Of a DNA stretch of 15,082 bases, positions 5,655 to 13,197 are shown in pieces; position 1 is the first letter of the stretch; each line of letters starts with the position of its first letter. The position numbers and the translations under genes were made by a program. This stretch comes from Ruminococcus sp. UBA4385 (lineage in GTDB: Bacteria > Bacillota_A > Clostridia > Oscillospirales > Ruminococcaceae). The notes below the pieces were generated by a model. It made no database searches. It was not told where the DNA came from and was given only the letters and a program-made list of their open reading frames with translations. The stretch is taken from assembly GCA_002391065.1 (NCBI GenBank), contig DGRP01000002.1, positions 1-15,082 on the forward strand, written 5' to 3'.

Positions 5655-6986
5655 ATGTCTTTACCGATAGTTGCTGTGGTCGGAAGACCTAATGTCGGAA
5701 AATCGACACTGTTTAATAAGCTTATTGGGCAGAGACTTTCTATAGTCGATGATACCCCCGGTGTTACCCGTGACAGGATATATGCAGAATGTGAATGGAC
5801 AGGTCACAGGTTTATGCTGGTCGATACAGGCGGAATTGAGCCCGAATCAGACGAGGTGATACCCGTTCAGATGCGCAGACAGGCAGAGATAGCAATCGCT
5901 ACTGCTGATGTGACTGTTCTTGTTACTGACGTTACCTGCGGAGTTACCGCTACAGATCAGGACGTGGCTCAGATGCTTCTTAAAGCAGGCAAGCCTATTG
6001 TGCTCTGCGTTAATAAGTGCGACAAGGTGGGCGAGCCCCCTATGGAGTTCTATGAGTTTTACAATCTTGGTCTGGGTGAGCCTTATGCTGTGTCCTCGGT
6101 ACACGGTCACGGAACAGGCGATCTGCTTGATGAGGTAGTTAAGGAGCTCCCGACAGACACCGATGAGGAGAGCGATGATGAGAGCATAAAGGTTGCCTTC
6201 ATCGGAAAGCCTAATGCAGGAAAATCCTCGATCATAAACCGTATCTGCGGTGAGGAGCGCACTATCGTTTCCGATATTGCAGGAACGACCCGTGATGCTA
6301 CCGACTCGGAATATGAGAGCGAGCAAGGGAAATTTGTGCTGATAGATACGGCAGGCATAAGACGAAAGTCCAAAGTTTTGGACAGCATTGAAAAGTACTC
6401 CGTGCTCAGAGCCTATATGGCTGTTGACAGAGCCGATGTTGCTGTCGTTGTTATTGACGCTCTTGCAGGCTTTACGGAGCAGGATTCAAAGGTTGCGGGC
6501 TACGCTCACGAAAAGGGCAAGGCCTGTGTGATAGCAGTCAACAAGTGGGACGCTCTTGAAAAAGAGACGAACACTATGAATGAGTTCAGAAAGAAGCTCG
6601 CAGATGATCTGAGCTTTATGAGTTATGCTCCGATAGTTTTCATTTCTGCAAAGACAGGACAGCGTATTGACAAGCTGTTTGAGATGATAAGATACTGCGC
6701 CGAGCAGAATGCTGTGCGTATTCCCACAGGAAGGCTCAACGAGGTGCTTGCTTATGCGACAGAGAGAGTTCAGCCGCCCTCCGATAAGGGAAGAAGGCTG
6801 AAAATCTACTACATGACGCAGACAGGCACAAAGCCGCCTACCTTTGTATCATTTGTAAACCGTGCCGAGCTTTTCCACTTCTCATATCAGAGATATATCG
6901 AAAACCAGATAAGAGAGACCTTCGGTCTTGACGGAACACCTGTCGTATTCAAGATACGGGAGCGCGGCCGTGATGATACAAAATAA
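5655..6986 (+). CDS. der: Ribosome-biogenesis GTPase Der (EngA)
   Basis: Essential double GTPase that binds the 50S precursor and helps its late maturation. The 443-aa protein has the full architecture: first G domain with GRPNVGKS at 10-17, DTGG at 57-60 and NKCD at 120-123; an acidic linker about 165-177; second G domain with GKPNAGKS at 184-191, DTAG at 231-234 and NKWD at 296-299; and a KH-like domain from about 355 to the end. Length is close to the 436 aa of Bacillus subtilis EngA. The ATG at 5655 is preferred over the in-frame ATG at 5649, because AAGGAGG at 5641-5647 is only one base from the latter but seven from the former. It is the first gene of a three-gene unit, 21 bases before plsY. 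Confidence 0.96.
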   Translation: MSLPIVAVVGRPNVGKSTLFNKLIGQRLSIVDDTPGVTRDRIYAECEWTGHRFMLVDTGGIEPESDEVIPVQMRRQAEIAIATADVTVLVTDVTCGVTATDQDVAQMLLKAGKPIVLCVNKCDKVGEPPMEFYEFYNLGLGEPYAVSSVHGHGTGDLLDEVVKELPTDTDEESDDESIKVAFIGKPNAGKSSIINRICGEERTIVSDIAGTTRDATDSEYESEQGKFVLIDTAGIRRKSKVLDSIEKYSVLRAYMAVDRADVAVVVIDALAGFTEQDSKVAGYAHEKGKACVIAVNKWDALEKETNTMNEFRKKLADDLSFMSYAPIVFISAKTGQRIDKLFEMIRYCAEQNAVRIPTGRLNEVLAYATERVQPPSDKGRRLKIYYMTQTGTKPPTFVSFVNRAELFHFSYQRYIENQIRETFGLDGTPVVFKIRERGRDDTK

Positions 6987-7007
6987 CTCATTTAAGGAGG
7001 AATTCAA

Positions 7008-7670
7008 TTGAAGATCGTTGCTGTTCTGTTTACGGTCATTTTTTCATATTGCTTAGGAAGCCTGAACTCTGCTATTATTGTGTGCAGAGTGCTGAAGGGC
7101 AAGGATATAAGAGAATTCGGCAGCAAAAACGCAGGACTTACAAACGTTCACCGTGTATTCGGAAAAGGACCTGCTATTGCAACACTTGTGTGTGACCTCC
7201 TGAAGGGTGTGCTCGGCGTTGTGATATGCCGTATAGTTGTGCATAAGCTGTTCGGAGTTACCTTCTTTGATGACCCGCACTTTATCGGCTATGTGGCAGG
7301 GCTTTGTGTAAACCTCGGACACTGCTTTCCTGTGTTCTATGGCTTTCACGGAGGAAAGGGCGTGCTCATTGCGGCTACTACCCTGCTTGCTATCGACCCT
7401 ATCACCTGCTGTTTCTCACTGGCGGTATTCTTTGTGCTTGTGTTCCTGACAAAGTATGTGAGCGTGGGCTCTATCTGTGCGGCTATTGCCTATCCGACAT
7501 TTACATTCATAGATCAGAATTTCCTGTACAGCGGACATTATGCAGTCATTCCCAATACGATCGTTGCAGGCTGTATAGGGCTTTTGATAGTGTTCCTGCA
7601 CAGACCGAACATTAAGAGGCTCATGAACGGAACTGAGAATAAATTTGGACAGAAAAAGAAAGAAGCATAG
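7008..7670 (+). CDS. plsY: Glycerol-3-phosphate acyltransferase PlsY
   Basis: Integral membrane enzyme that moves an acyl group from acyl-phosphate to glycerol-3-phosphate, giving lysophosphatidic acid, the first committed step of phospholipid synthesis. The 220-aa protein shows the family's three conserved loops: FGSKNAGLTN at 37-46, LGHCFPVF followed by HGGKGV at 103-119, and FLHRPNIKRL near 196-205. Hydrophobic segments between them fit the multi-spanning topology. It is slightly longer than usual because of a Lys-rich tail. The start codon is TTG at 7008, fixed by AAGGAGG seven bases upstream. It sits between der and gpsA; gpsA makes its glycerol-3-phosphate substrate, so the two form one pathway. 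Confidence 0.95.
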   Translation: MKIVAVLFTVIFSYCLGSLNSAIIVCRVLKGKDIREFGSKNAGLTNVHRVFGKGPAIATLVCDLLKGVLGVVICRIVVHKLFGVTFFDDPHFIGYVAGLCVNLGHCFPVFYGFHGGKGVLIAATTLLAIDPITCCFSLAVFFVLVFLTKYVSVGSICAAIAYPTFTFIDQNFLYSGHYAVIPNTIVAGCIGLLIVFLHRPNIKRLMNGTENKFGQKKKEA

Positions 7671-7698
7671 ATATAAGTTCATATAAAGGAGGATCAAT

Positions 7699-8706
7699 AT
7701 GGCTTGTAATATCACTATACTCGGCTCGGGCGGATTTGGTCTTGCTCTGGCTATAATGGCTGACAACGCAGGACACAAGGTAACTGTATGGTCGGCATTC
7801 AATGATGAGATCGAAACTATAAGAAGAACAGGCGAGCTTAAAGCAAAGCTCCCGGGAGTGCTTGTAAACAAGACGATAGAGCTTACCACCGATATTTCCT
7901 GCGTTAAAGGCAAGGATATCGTGATACTCGGTATACCCTCGCCGTTTCTCAGAAGCGTCTGCGAGCAGGCTGCGCCCTTTATGGATAAGAATACCATAGT
8001 TGTTAATACTGCTAAGGGTCTGGAGTCGGGCACACTTAAAACTATGTGTCAGGTTGCTAAGGAGAGCTTTCCCGAAAACCATATCGCAGTACTGACAGGA
8101 CCCTCCCATGCAGAGGAGGTCGCAAGAGGTCTGCCGACTACTATCGTTACATCGTCTGACAGCCGTGAGGTTTCATACTTCATTCAGTCGGCGCTTTCTA
8201 ATCAGACGTTCAGAGTGTACGTCAATGATGACGAGATAGGCAGCGAGATAGGCGGCACTATGAAAAACATCATTGCCCTTGCCGCAGGTGTCTGCGACGG
8301 TCTGGGCTACGGCGATAACACAAAGGCTGCCCTTATGACAAGAGGGATCTACGAGATAGCTAAGCTTGGCAAGGCTATGGGGGCTCAGGAGGAGACCTTT
8401 AACGGCCTCAGCGGAATAGGAGACCTGATAGTTACCTGCTGCTCTATGCATTCAAGAAACAGAAGAGCAGGTATCCTGATCGGTCAGGGCGTTGACCCCG
8501 AGGAGGCTGTGCGCCGTGTCGGTACGGTTGAGGGCTATGTCTGCACTAAGAATGCAAGGGAGCTTGCAAAGAAAATGGGAATTGAAATGCCGATCACCGA
8601 GGAGCTCGCCCGTATTCTCTTTGACGGCGCACCTGCAAAGGACGCACTTAAAAACCTTATGGGCAGACCGCCTAAGAATGAGACCGAGCATGAGTTTCTT
8701 GCATAG
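7699..8706 (+). CDS. gpsA: Glycerol-3-phosphate dehydrogenase [NAD(P)+]
   Basis: Cytosolic enzyme that reduces dihydroxyacetone phosphate to sn-glycerol-3-phosphate, the backbone for phospholipids and substrate of PlsY. The 335-aa protein matches the family length. The N-terminal Rossmann motif GSGGFG is at 9-14, followed by NTAKGLE at 103-109 with Lys106, GPSHAEEV at 134-141, GGTMKNIIALAAG around the catalytic Lys189, and GLSGIGDLIVTC at 236-247 with the SRNR substrate motif shortly after. The start at 7699 has AAAGGAGG upstream. It lies 28 bases after plsY and ends the der-plsY-gpsA unit. No clear terminator follows before the rpmE promoter. Confidence 0.96.
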   Translation: MACNITILGSGGFGLALAIMADNAGHKVTVWSAFNDEIETIRRTGELKAKLPGVLVNKTIELTTDISCVKGKDIVILGIPSPFLRSVCEQAAPFMDKNTIVVNTAKGLESGTLKTMCQVAKESFPENHIAVLTGPSHAEEVARGLPTTIVTSSDSREVSYFIQSALSNQTFRVYVNDDEIGSEIGGTMKNIIALAAGVCDGLGYGDNTKAALMTRGIYEIAKLGKAMGAQEETFNGLSGIGDLIVTCCSMHSRNRRAGILIGQGVDPEEAVRRVGTVEGYVCTKNARELAKKMGIEMPITEELARILFDGAPAKDALKNLMGRPPKNETEHEFLA

Positions 8707-8733
8707 AATACTTGTAAATAAATTGTTAAGTGC

Positions 8734-8762
8734 TTGACAAATGCACGTCTGCGTGCTATAAT
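8734..8762 (+). promoter_or_regulatory. Perfect consensus promoter of rpmE
   Basis: TTGACA at 8734-8739, 17 bp, TATAAT at 8757-8762, and TGC before the -10. All elements match consensus, as expected for a ribosomal-protein gene. The start should fall near 8769. Confidence 0.9.
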
Positions 8763-8768
8763 ATTTAA

Positions 8769-8859
8769 GTTGATTATATCAACGTTATAAAAAAAGCTGC
8801 ATAGAACTACTGTCTAAACTGAAATGATGGGCTTCTATGAGTCATAACATTTGGTTTGG
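8769..8859 (+). promoter_or_regulatory. Candidate structured leader of rpmE
   Basis: The roughly 105-nt 5' leader can fold. GTTGAT and ATCAAC at 8769-8783 form a hairpin with a 3-nt loop at the very 5' end, and CATAGAA (8800-8806) pairs with TTCTATG (8833-8839). This could be an L31 autoregulatory leader, as known for L31 genes in several phyla, but I cannot match it to a known consensus by eye. The 5' hairpin alone could serve to stabilise the mRNA. Confidence 0.4.
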
Positions 8860-8875
8860 AAGGAGGAGCTTGAAG

Positions 8876-9076
8876 ATGAGAGAAGGAATTCATCCTGTAT
8901 ACGAGGAGACAACGATCACCTGCGCTTGCGGCAACGTTATCAAGACTCGTTCTACTAAGAAGGATATCAAGGTCGAGATCTGCTCGAAGTGCCATCCGTT
9001 CTTTACAGGCAAGCAGAAGCTTGTTGATACCGGCGGACGTGTAGACAGATTCAAGAAGAGATTTAATCTTGATTAA
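8876..9076 (+). CDS. rpmE: Large ribosomal subunit protein bL31
   Basis: Component of the 50S subunit that bridges to the 30S head. The 66-aa protein begins [11 protein letters not shown] and carries [14 protein letters not shown] and [13 protein letters not shown], diagnostic of bL31. Four cysteines, C16, C18, C36 and C39, make it the zinc-binding form, the one replaced by a cysteine-free paralogue during zinc starvation in bacteria that carry both. The start at 8876 is nine bases after AAGGAGG. An in-frame ATG at 8837 would add 13 non-family residues, sits in the leader stem and has no ribosome-binding site. Confidence 0.97.
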   Translation: MREGIHPVYEETTITCACGNVIKTRSTKKDIKVEICSKCHPFFTGKQKLVDTGGRVDRFKKRFNLD

Positions 9077-9080
9077 TTAC

Positions 9081-9110
9081 AAAGAGAACGGTTTATGCCG
9101 TTCTCTTTTT
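9081..9110 (+). terminator. Intrinsic terminator of rpmE
   Basis: AAAGAGAACGG (9081-9091) pairs with CCGTTCTCTTT (9098-9108) around a 6-nt loop, with a T run to 9111. The inner 10 bp of the stem are identical to the terminator at 3482. Confidence 0.9.
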
Positions 9111-9129
9111 TCATATTTGAGGTGTTACT

Positions 9130-9648
9130 ATGGCTGAATATTTAGACCTTTTTGACAGAGAGCTGAGACCTACGGGCGAAAAATGGGAGAGAAACGACTC
9201 GGTACCGATACCTGAGGGGAAATATCACTATGTGGTGAATATCCTTTGCAGGAACAGGGAGGGTAAGCTTCTTATTACACAGAGACACCCCGATAAGCCC
9301 TACGGCGGCTGGTGGGAGATCTCGGGTGGATCTGTACAGTCAGGAGAAACACCTCTGGAGGGCGCTGTAAGAGAGCTTTTTGAGGAGACTGGTCTTAAAG
9401 CTGAGCCCTCGGAGCTGAGATACTTCGGACAGATAATCAGGGAGCGCTCGGGCTGTATCCATAACTTCTACTACTATGAGGGAGATTTCTCGGAGAGCGA
9501 CATAGTCTTACAGGAGGGCGAGACTGTGGATTTCAGGCTGGTAACTCCGCAGGTGCTGGAGAAAATGAGCGATGACGGCGAGTTCCTTGACTTTTCGTTC
9601 AACAGGCTGAGAGCTGTGTTCGCTGATCTGTTTTTTAAGCATATTTAA
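9130..9648 (+). CDS. Nudix hydrolase
   Basis: A 172-aa member of the Nudix superfamily, which hydrolyses nucleoside diphosphates linked to another moiety using Mg2+. The Nudix box is complete: Gly67, Glu73, Arg81-Glu82, Glu85-Glu86 and Gly88-Leu89 (GX5EX7REUXEEXGU). The N-terminal part, with EYLDLFDREL and then QRHPDKPYGGWWEISGG, resembles the isopentenyl-diphosphate-isomerase-like and YfcD-like branch, so a nucleotide-sugar, dinucleotide or isoprenoid pyrophosphate could be the substrate; I cannot decide. GAGGTG lies upstream of the ATG at 9130. Only about 19 bases separate it from the rpmE terminator and no promoter is visible there, so it probably depends on read-through or on a promoter inside rpmE. 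It is followed 14 bases later by the ABC exporter genes. Confidence 0.9.
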   Translation: MAEYLDLFDRELRPTGEKWERNDSVPIPEGKYHYVVNILCRNREGKLLITQRHPDKPYGGWWEISGGSVQSGETPLEGAVRELFEETGLKAEPSELRYFGQIIRERSGCIHNFYYYEGDFSESDIVLQEGETVDFRLVTPQVLEKMSDDGEFLDFSFNRLRAVFADLFFKHI

Positions 9649-9662
9649 TTGGAGTGTATTCA

Positions 9663-11405
9663 ATGCTTAAGCTTTTCCGCTATCTGAAAAACTATAAAAA
9701 AGAAAGCATTATAGGGCCTCTGTTCAAGCTGATAGAGGCTTGCTTTGAGCTGGCTGTACCGCTGGTTATGAAGAATATGATAGATGTCGGTATAAAGAAT
9801 GCCGACAGCGGCTATATTTACAAAATGGGGCTTGTGCTGATAGTGCTGGGAGCACTTGGGCTTACCTGTGCCCTGACGGCGCAGTATTTTGCGGCTAAGG
9901 CATCGCTGGGCTTTGCGACTGCGCTGAGGAGAGATCTGTTTCACCATATCAATACGCTCTCCTACGCCGAGGTCGACAGGATAGGAAACCATACTCTTGT
10001 GACCAGAATGACATCAGACGTAAACACGGTGCAGACAGGAGTTAATATGCTTCTGAGGCTCTTCCTGCGCTCGCCGTTTATTGTTATAGGCTCAGTGATA
10101 ATGGCGTTCACCATCACGGTGAAGATAACGCTTATTTTCCTTGTTATGACGGTGATACTTGCCTTTGTTATCTATAAGATAATGGCGGTGACAACTCCAC
10201 GCTTCAAGGATATTCAAAAGCAGGTCGATAAGACCAATCTTTTAACCTCGGAAACACTGACAGGTGCAAGGGTGATAAGAGCGTTTTCAAGGCAGGAAAA
10301 CGAAATGGCTGACTTTGCAAAGGAAGCCGAGGACTTAAAACGCAGGCAGATAATAGCAGGGCGCATATCGGCGCTGATGAATCCGCTGACCTATGTGATA
10401 GTCAACATCGCAATAATCGCAATACTCTGGCAGGGCGGAGACCTTGTTTATACAGGGTGGATAAGTCAGGGTGAGCTTATCGCCCTTGTAAACTATATGA
10501 ACCAGATACTTTTAGCTCTTCTTGCTATGACCTTGCTTGTTACAAGCATAACAAGAATGCAGGCATCTGCTGTCAGGATAAACGATGTGTTCGACATTAA
10601 GACATCTATTACCGACGGCTCACAGACCGAGATAAAGACCGAAAAAAATGCTCCTGCGGTGGAGTTCAGAAACTGCGTTTTCTCCTATCACGCTGATGAT
10701 GACCCCGAGCTTGAAGGGATAAGCTTCTCTGTAAAGCGAGGGGAAACTATCGGGCTTATAGGCGGTACGGGCTCGGGAAAATCGACACTTGTAAACCTGA
10801 TACCGAGGTTTTACGATGTGAACTCGGGCGAAGTGCTGGTTGACGGTGTCAATGTCAGAAAATACCCTCTCCAACAACTGAGGAAGAGAATAGGCATAGT
10901 ACCCCAGAGGGCGGTGCTCTTCAAGGGGACTATCAGGGAGAATATGAAATGGCGGGACGAGAATGCCTCTGACGAGGAAATAATGAATGCGCTTGAGATC
11001 GCTCAGGCAAAGGACTTTGTAATGCTCAAGCCCGATGCGCTCGACACTGTGATCAATCAGGAGGGCAAGAACCTTTCGGGCGGTCAGAGACAAAGGCTCA
11101 CTATAGCAAGGGCTCTTATCGGAAGCCCCGAAATGCTGATACTTGATGATTCAGCCTCGGCGCTTGACCTTGCCACCGATGCGGCTCTCAGAAAGGCTCT
11201 CGCTGAAAAGACACAGGGAATGACGGTCTTTATAGTTTCTCAAAGGGTATCCTCTATAAGGCACGCTGACAAGATAGTTGTCCTTGATGACGGCAGAATT
11301 GCAGGTATAGGAACTCACTCAGAGCTTATAAGAAGCTGTGAGGTTTACCACGAGATCTGTCAGTCTCAGCTTTCGGAAGAGGAGGCGGCACAGTATGAAA
11401 AGTAA
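9663..11405 (+). CDS. ABC exporter half-transporter, subunit with degenerate ATP site
   Basis: One half of a heterodimeric ABC exporter of the TM287/288, LmrCD or BmrCD type, a 580-aa fusion of a six-helix membrane domain (about residues 15-310) and an ATPase domain (about 335-570). Walker A GGTGSGKST is at 367-375 and the signature LSGGQ at 471-475. The Walker B end is LILDDS, so the catalytic Glu is Asp496, and the switch His is Gln527 (in FIVSQRV). Both changes mark the non-catalytic site of such heterodimers. The ATG at 9663 has TTGGAG eight bases upstream and is chosen over an in-frame GTG at 9654 that lies inside that site. The gene overlaps the next half-transporter by 11 bp. Likely cargo is a drug, lipid or peptide, but nothing here identifies it. 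Confidence 0.93.
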   Translation: MLKLFRYLKNYKKESIIGPLFKLIEACFELAVPLVMKNMIDVGIKNADSGYIYKMGLVLIVLGALGLTCALTAQYFAAKASLGFATALRRDLFHHINTLSYAEVDRIGNHTLVTRMTSDVNTVQTGVNMLLRLFLRSPFIVIGSVIMAFTITVKITLIFLVMTVILAFVIYKIMAVTTPRFKDIQKQVDKTNLLTSETLTGARVIRAFSRQENEMADFAKEAEDLKRRQIIAGRISALMNPLTYVIVNIAIIAILWQGGDLVYTGWISQGELIALVNYMNQILLALLAMTLLVTSITRMQASAVRINDVFDIKTSITDGSQTEIKTEKNAPAVEFRNCVFSYHADDDPELEGISFSVKRGETIGLIGGTGSGKSTLVNLIPRFYDVNSGEVLVDGVNVRKYPLQQLRKRIGIVPQRAVLFKGTIRENMKWRDENASDEEIMNALEIAQAKDFVMLKPDALDTVINQEGKNLSGGQRQRLTIARALIGSPEMLILDDSASALDLATDAALRKALAEKTQGMTVFIVSQRVSSIRHADKIVVLDDGRIAGIGTHSELIRSCEVYHEICQSQLSEEEAAQYEK

Positions 11406-13149
11406 GAAAAAAGACAGCTCTGTATTAAAGCCCCTTCTCGCCTATGCGAAGCCCTACAAAGCGCTGTTTGTGCTGTCTATGCTTTTGTCGGTGATAAGCG
11501 TTGCGGCAACGCTTTATGCTCCTATTCTGATAGGCAACGCTGTCGATCAGGTACACGCAAGCAGCTCTGTAAACTTTCATGAGCTTGGTACTATACTCAT
11601 AAAGCTTGGAATTGTGGCTCTTGTGACAGGCATAACACAGTGGCTTATGTCGCTGTGTACGAACAGGATCACCTACTGCGTTGTTCAGCAGATACGAAAC
11701 GATGCGTATAACAAGCTCCACAGACTGCCGCTTTCATTTATTGACTCGCACCCCCACGGCGATATTATCAGCAGGATAATCACCGATACCGAGCAGATCT
11801 CTGACGGTCTTCTGATGGGATTTTCTCAGCTGTTTACGGGTATCTGTACAATTTTCGGTACACTTATCTTTATGATCTCCATTAATCTGAGGATTGCCCT
11901 GACAGTAATGCTGATAACTCCCCTATCGCTGTTTGTGGCAAGGTTTATATCACGCAATACATTCAGGCTCTTCCGTGAGCAGTCAAAGGCAAGGGGCGAG
12001 CTTACCTCGCTGGTTGAAGAGATGACAGGAAACAGCAAAACTGTTGCCGCCTTCTGCTACGAGGAAAAGAGCGAGGAGATTTTTGAAAAGCTTAATCAGG
12101 ATCTTAATGAGATAGGTGTCAGGGCTACGTTCTTTTCATCACTTACTAACCCCTCGACAAGGTTTATAAACGGGCTGGTATACAGCTCCGTCGGGATAAT
12201 AGGAGCGCTGGCAGTTATAAGCGGAAACTTCTCGGTCGGCAAGCTTACAAGCTTTCTGACCTATGCGAACCAGTATACAAAGCCGTTTAATGAAATATCG
12301 GGCGTTATTACGGAGCTGCAAAGTGCGCTGGCATCTGCGCAGAGAGTATTTGAGCTTATAGCCCTTGATGAGGAGATTCCCGAAGCAGAAAGCGCAAAGG
12401 TGCTGACTTCGGTTGACGGTACCGTAAATATTGAGAACGTGTATTTCAGCTATGACCCTGAAACACCGCTTATTGAGAACTTTGATCTTCATGTAAAAAG
12501 CGGTCAGCGAATTGCTATCGTCGGACCTACGGGCTGCGGTAAGACCACTATGATCAATCTGCTTATGCGCTTTTATGACGCTGACAGCGGTGAGATCAAG
12601 GTAAGCGGCACTCCGATAAGGGACTGCACAAGGCGGTCACTTCGCTCAATGTACGGAATGGTATTGCAGGAGACATGGCTTAAAACAGGCACTATCAGAG
12701 AGAATATCGCATACGCTAAGCCCGATGCAAGTGATGATGAGATAATCGCTGCAGCGAAATCTGCGCACTGCCACAGCTTTATAAAAAGGCTTCCGAAAGG
12801 CTACGATACTATTGTTTCCGATGCCTTTGCGACTATCTCTCAGGGACAGAAGCAGCTTCTCTGCATTGCGAGAGTTATGCTTTCGCTGCCGCCTATGCTT
12901 ATTCTTGACGAGGCAACGTCTTCCATTGATACACGAACTGAGATCAGAATTCAGCGTGCCTTTGAGAAAATGATGGAGGGCAGAACCAGCTTCATCATAG
13001 CGCACAGGCTCTCGACTATAAGAAATGCCGATATGATAATAGTTATGCGCTCGGGACACATAGTTGAGCAGGGCACGCACTCTGAACTGATCAAGAAAAA
13101 CGGTTTTTATGCAGAACTGTATAATGCTCAGTTTGCTGCAGCACAATAA
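11395..13149 (+). CDS. ABC exporter half-transporter, catalytic subunit
   Basis: The 584-aa partner of the preceding gene, with the same membrane-ATPase fusion. Walker A GPTGCGKTT is at 377-385, Walker B LILDEA has the catalytic Glu506, and the switch His537 is in FIIAHRLSTI. The signature is ISQGQ (481-485) rather than LSGGQ. Since signatures act in trans, this variant faces the degenerate Walker site of the partner, while this subunit's intact Walker motifs face the partner's LSGGQ, so one full and one degenerate ATP site result, as in TM287/288. The start at 11395 follows AGAGGAGG by nine bases and overlaps the end of the upstream gene by 11 bp, implying coupled translation and fixed stoichiometry. 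An in-frame earlier ATG at 11338 is rejected because it lacks a ribosome-binding site. Confidence 0.93.
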   Translation: MKSKKKDSSVLKPLLAYAKPYKALFVLSMLLSVISVAATLYAPILIGNAVDQVHASSSVNFHELGTILIKLGIVALVTGITQWLMSLCTNRITYCVVQQIRNDAYNKLHRLPLSFIDSHPHGDIISRIITDTEQISDGLLMGFSQLFTGICTIFGTLIFMISINLRIALTVMLITPLSLFVARFISRNTFRLFREQSKARGELTSLVEEMTGNSKTVAAFCYEEKSEEIFEKLNQDLNEIGVRATFFSSLTNPSTRFINGLVYSSVGIIGALAVISGNFSVGKLTSFLTYANQYTKPFNEISGVITELQSALASAQRVFELIALDEEIPEAESAKVLTSVDGTVNIENVYFSYDPETPLIENFDLHVKSGQRIAIVGPTGCGKTTMINLLMRFYDADSGEIKVSGTPIRDCTRRSLRSMYGMVLQETWLKTGTIRENIAYAKPDASDDEIIAAAKSAHCHSFIKRLPKGYDTIVSDAFATISQGQKQLLCIARVMLSLPPMLILDEATSSIDTRTEIRIQRAFEKMMEGRTSFIIAHRLSTIRNADMIIVMRSGHIVEQGTHSELIKKNGFYAELYNAQFAAAQ

Positions 13150-13152
13150 ATG

Positions 13153-13189
13153 AAAGAGGGCTCTTGCAATTGCAAAAGTCCTCTTTTTT
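13153..13189 (+). terminator. Terminator of the ABC exporter unit, possibly bidirectional
   Basis: AAAGAGG (13153-13159) pairs with CCTCTTT (13180-13186), and the inner palindrome TTGCAATTGCAA extends the hairpin, followed by six T residues. It lies between convergent genes. On the minus strand its tail is only TTTCATTT, so it would act weakly for the GH25-like gene. Confidence 0.8.
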
Positions 13190-13197
13190 GTACTTGT

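Noticed and set aside
8837..8875. Earlier start for rpmE at the in-frame ATG 8837
   Set aside because: It would add residues foreign to bL31, lacks a ribosome-binding site, and lies upstream of the strong AAGGAGG that serves 8876.
9654..13149. Degenerate ABC ATPase motifs read as pseudogenisation
   Set aside because: The Asp496 and Gln527 changes in one subunit and ISQGQ in the other are complementary and typical of heterodimeric exporters with one active site.
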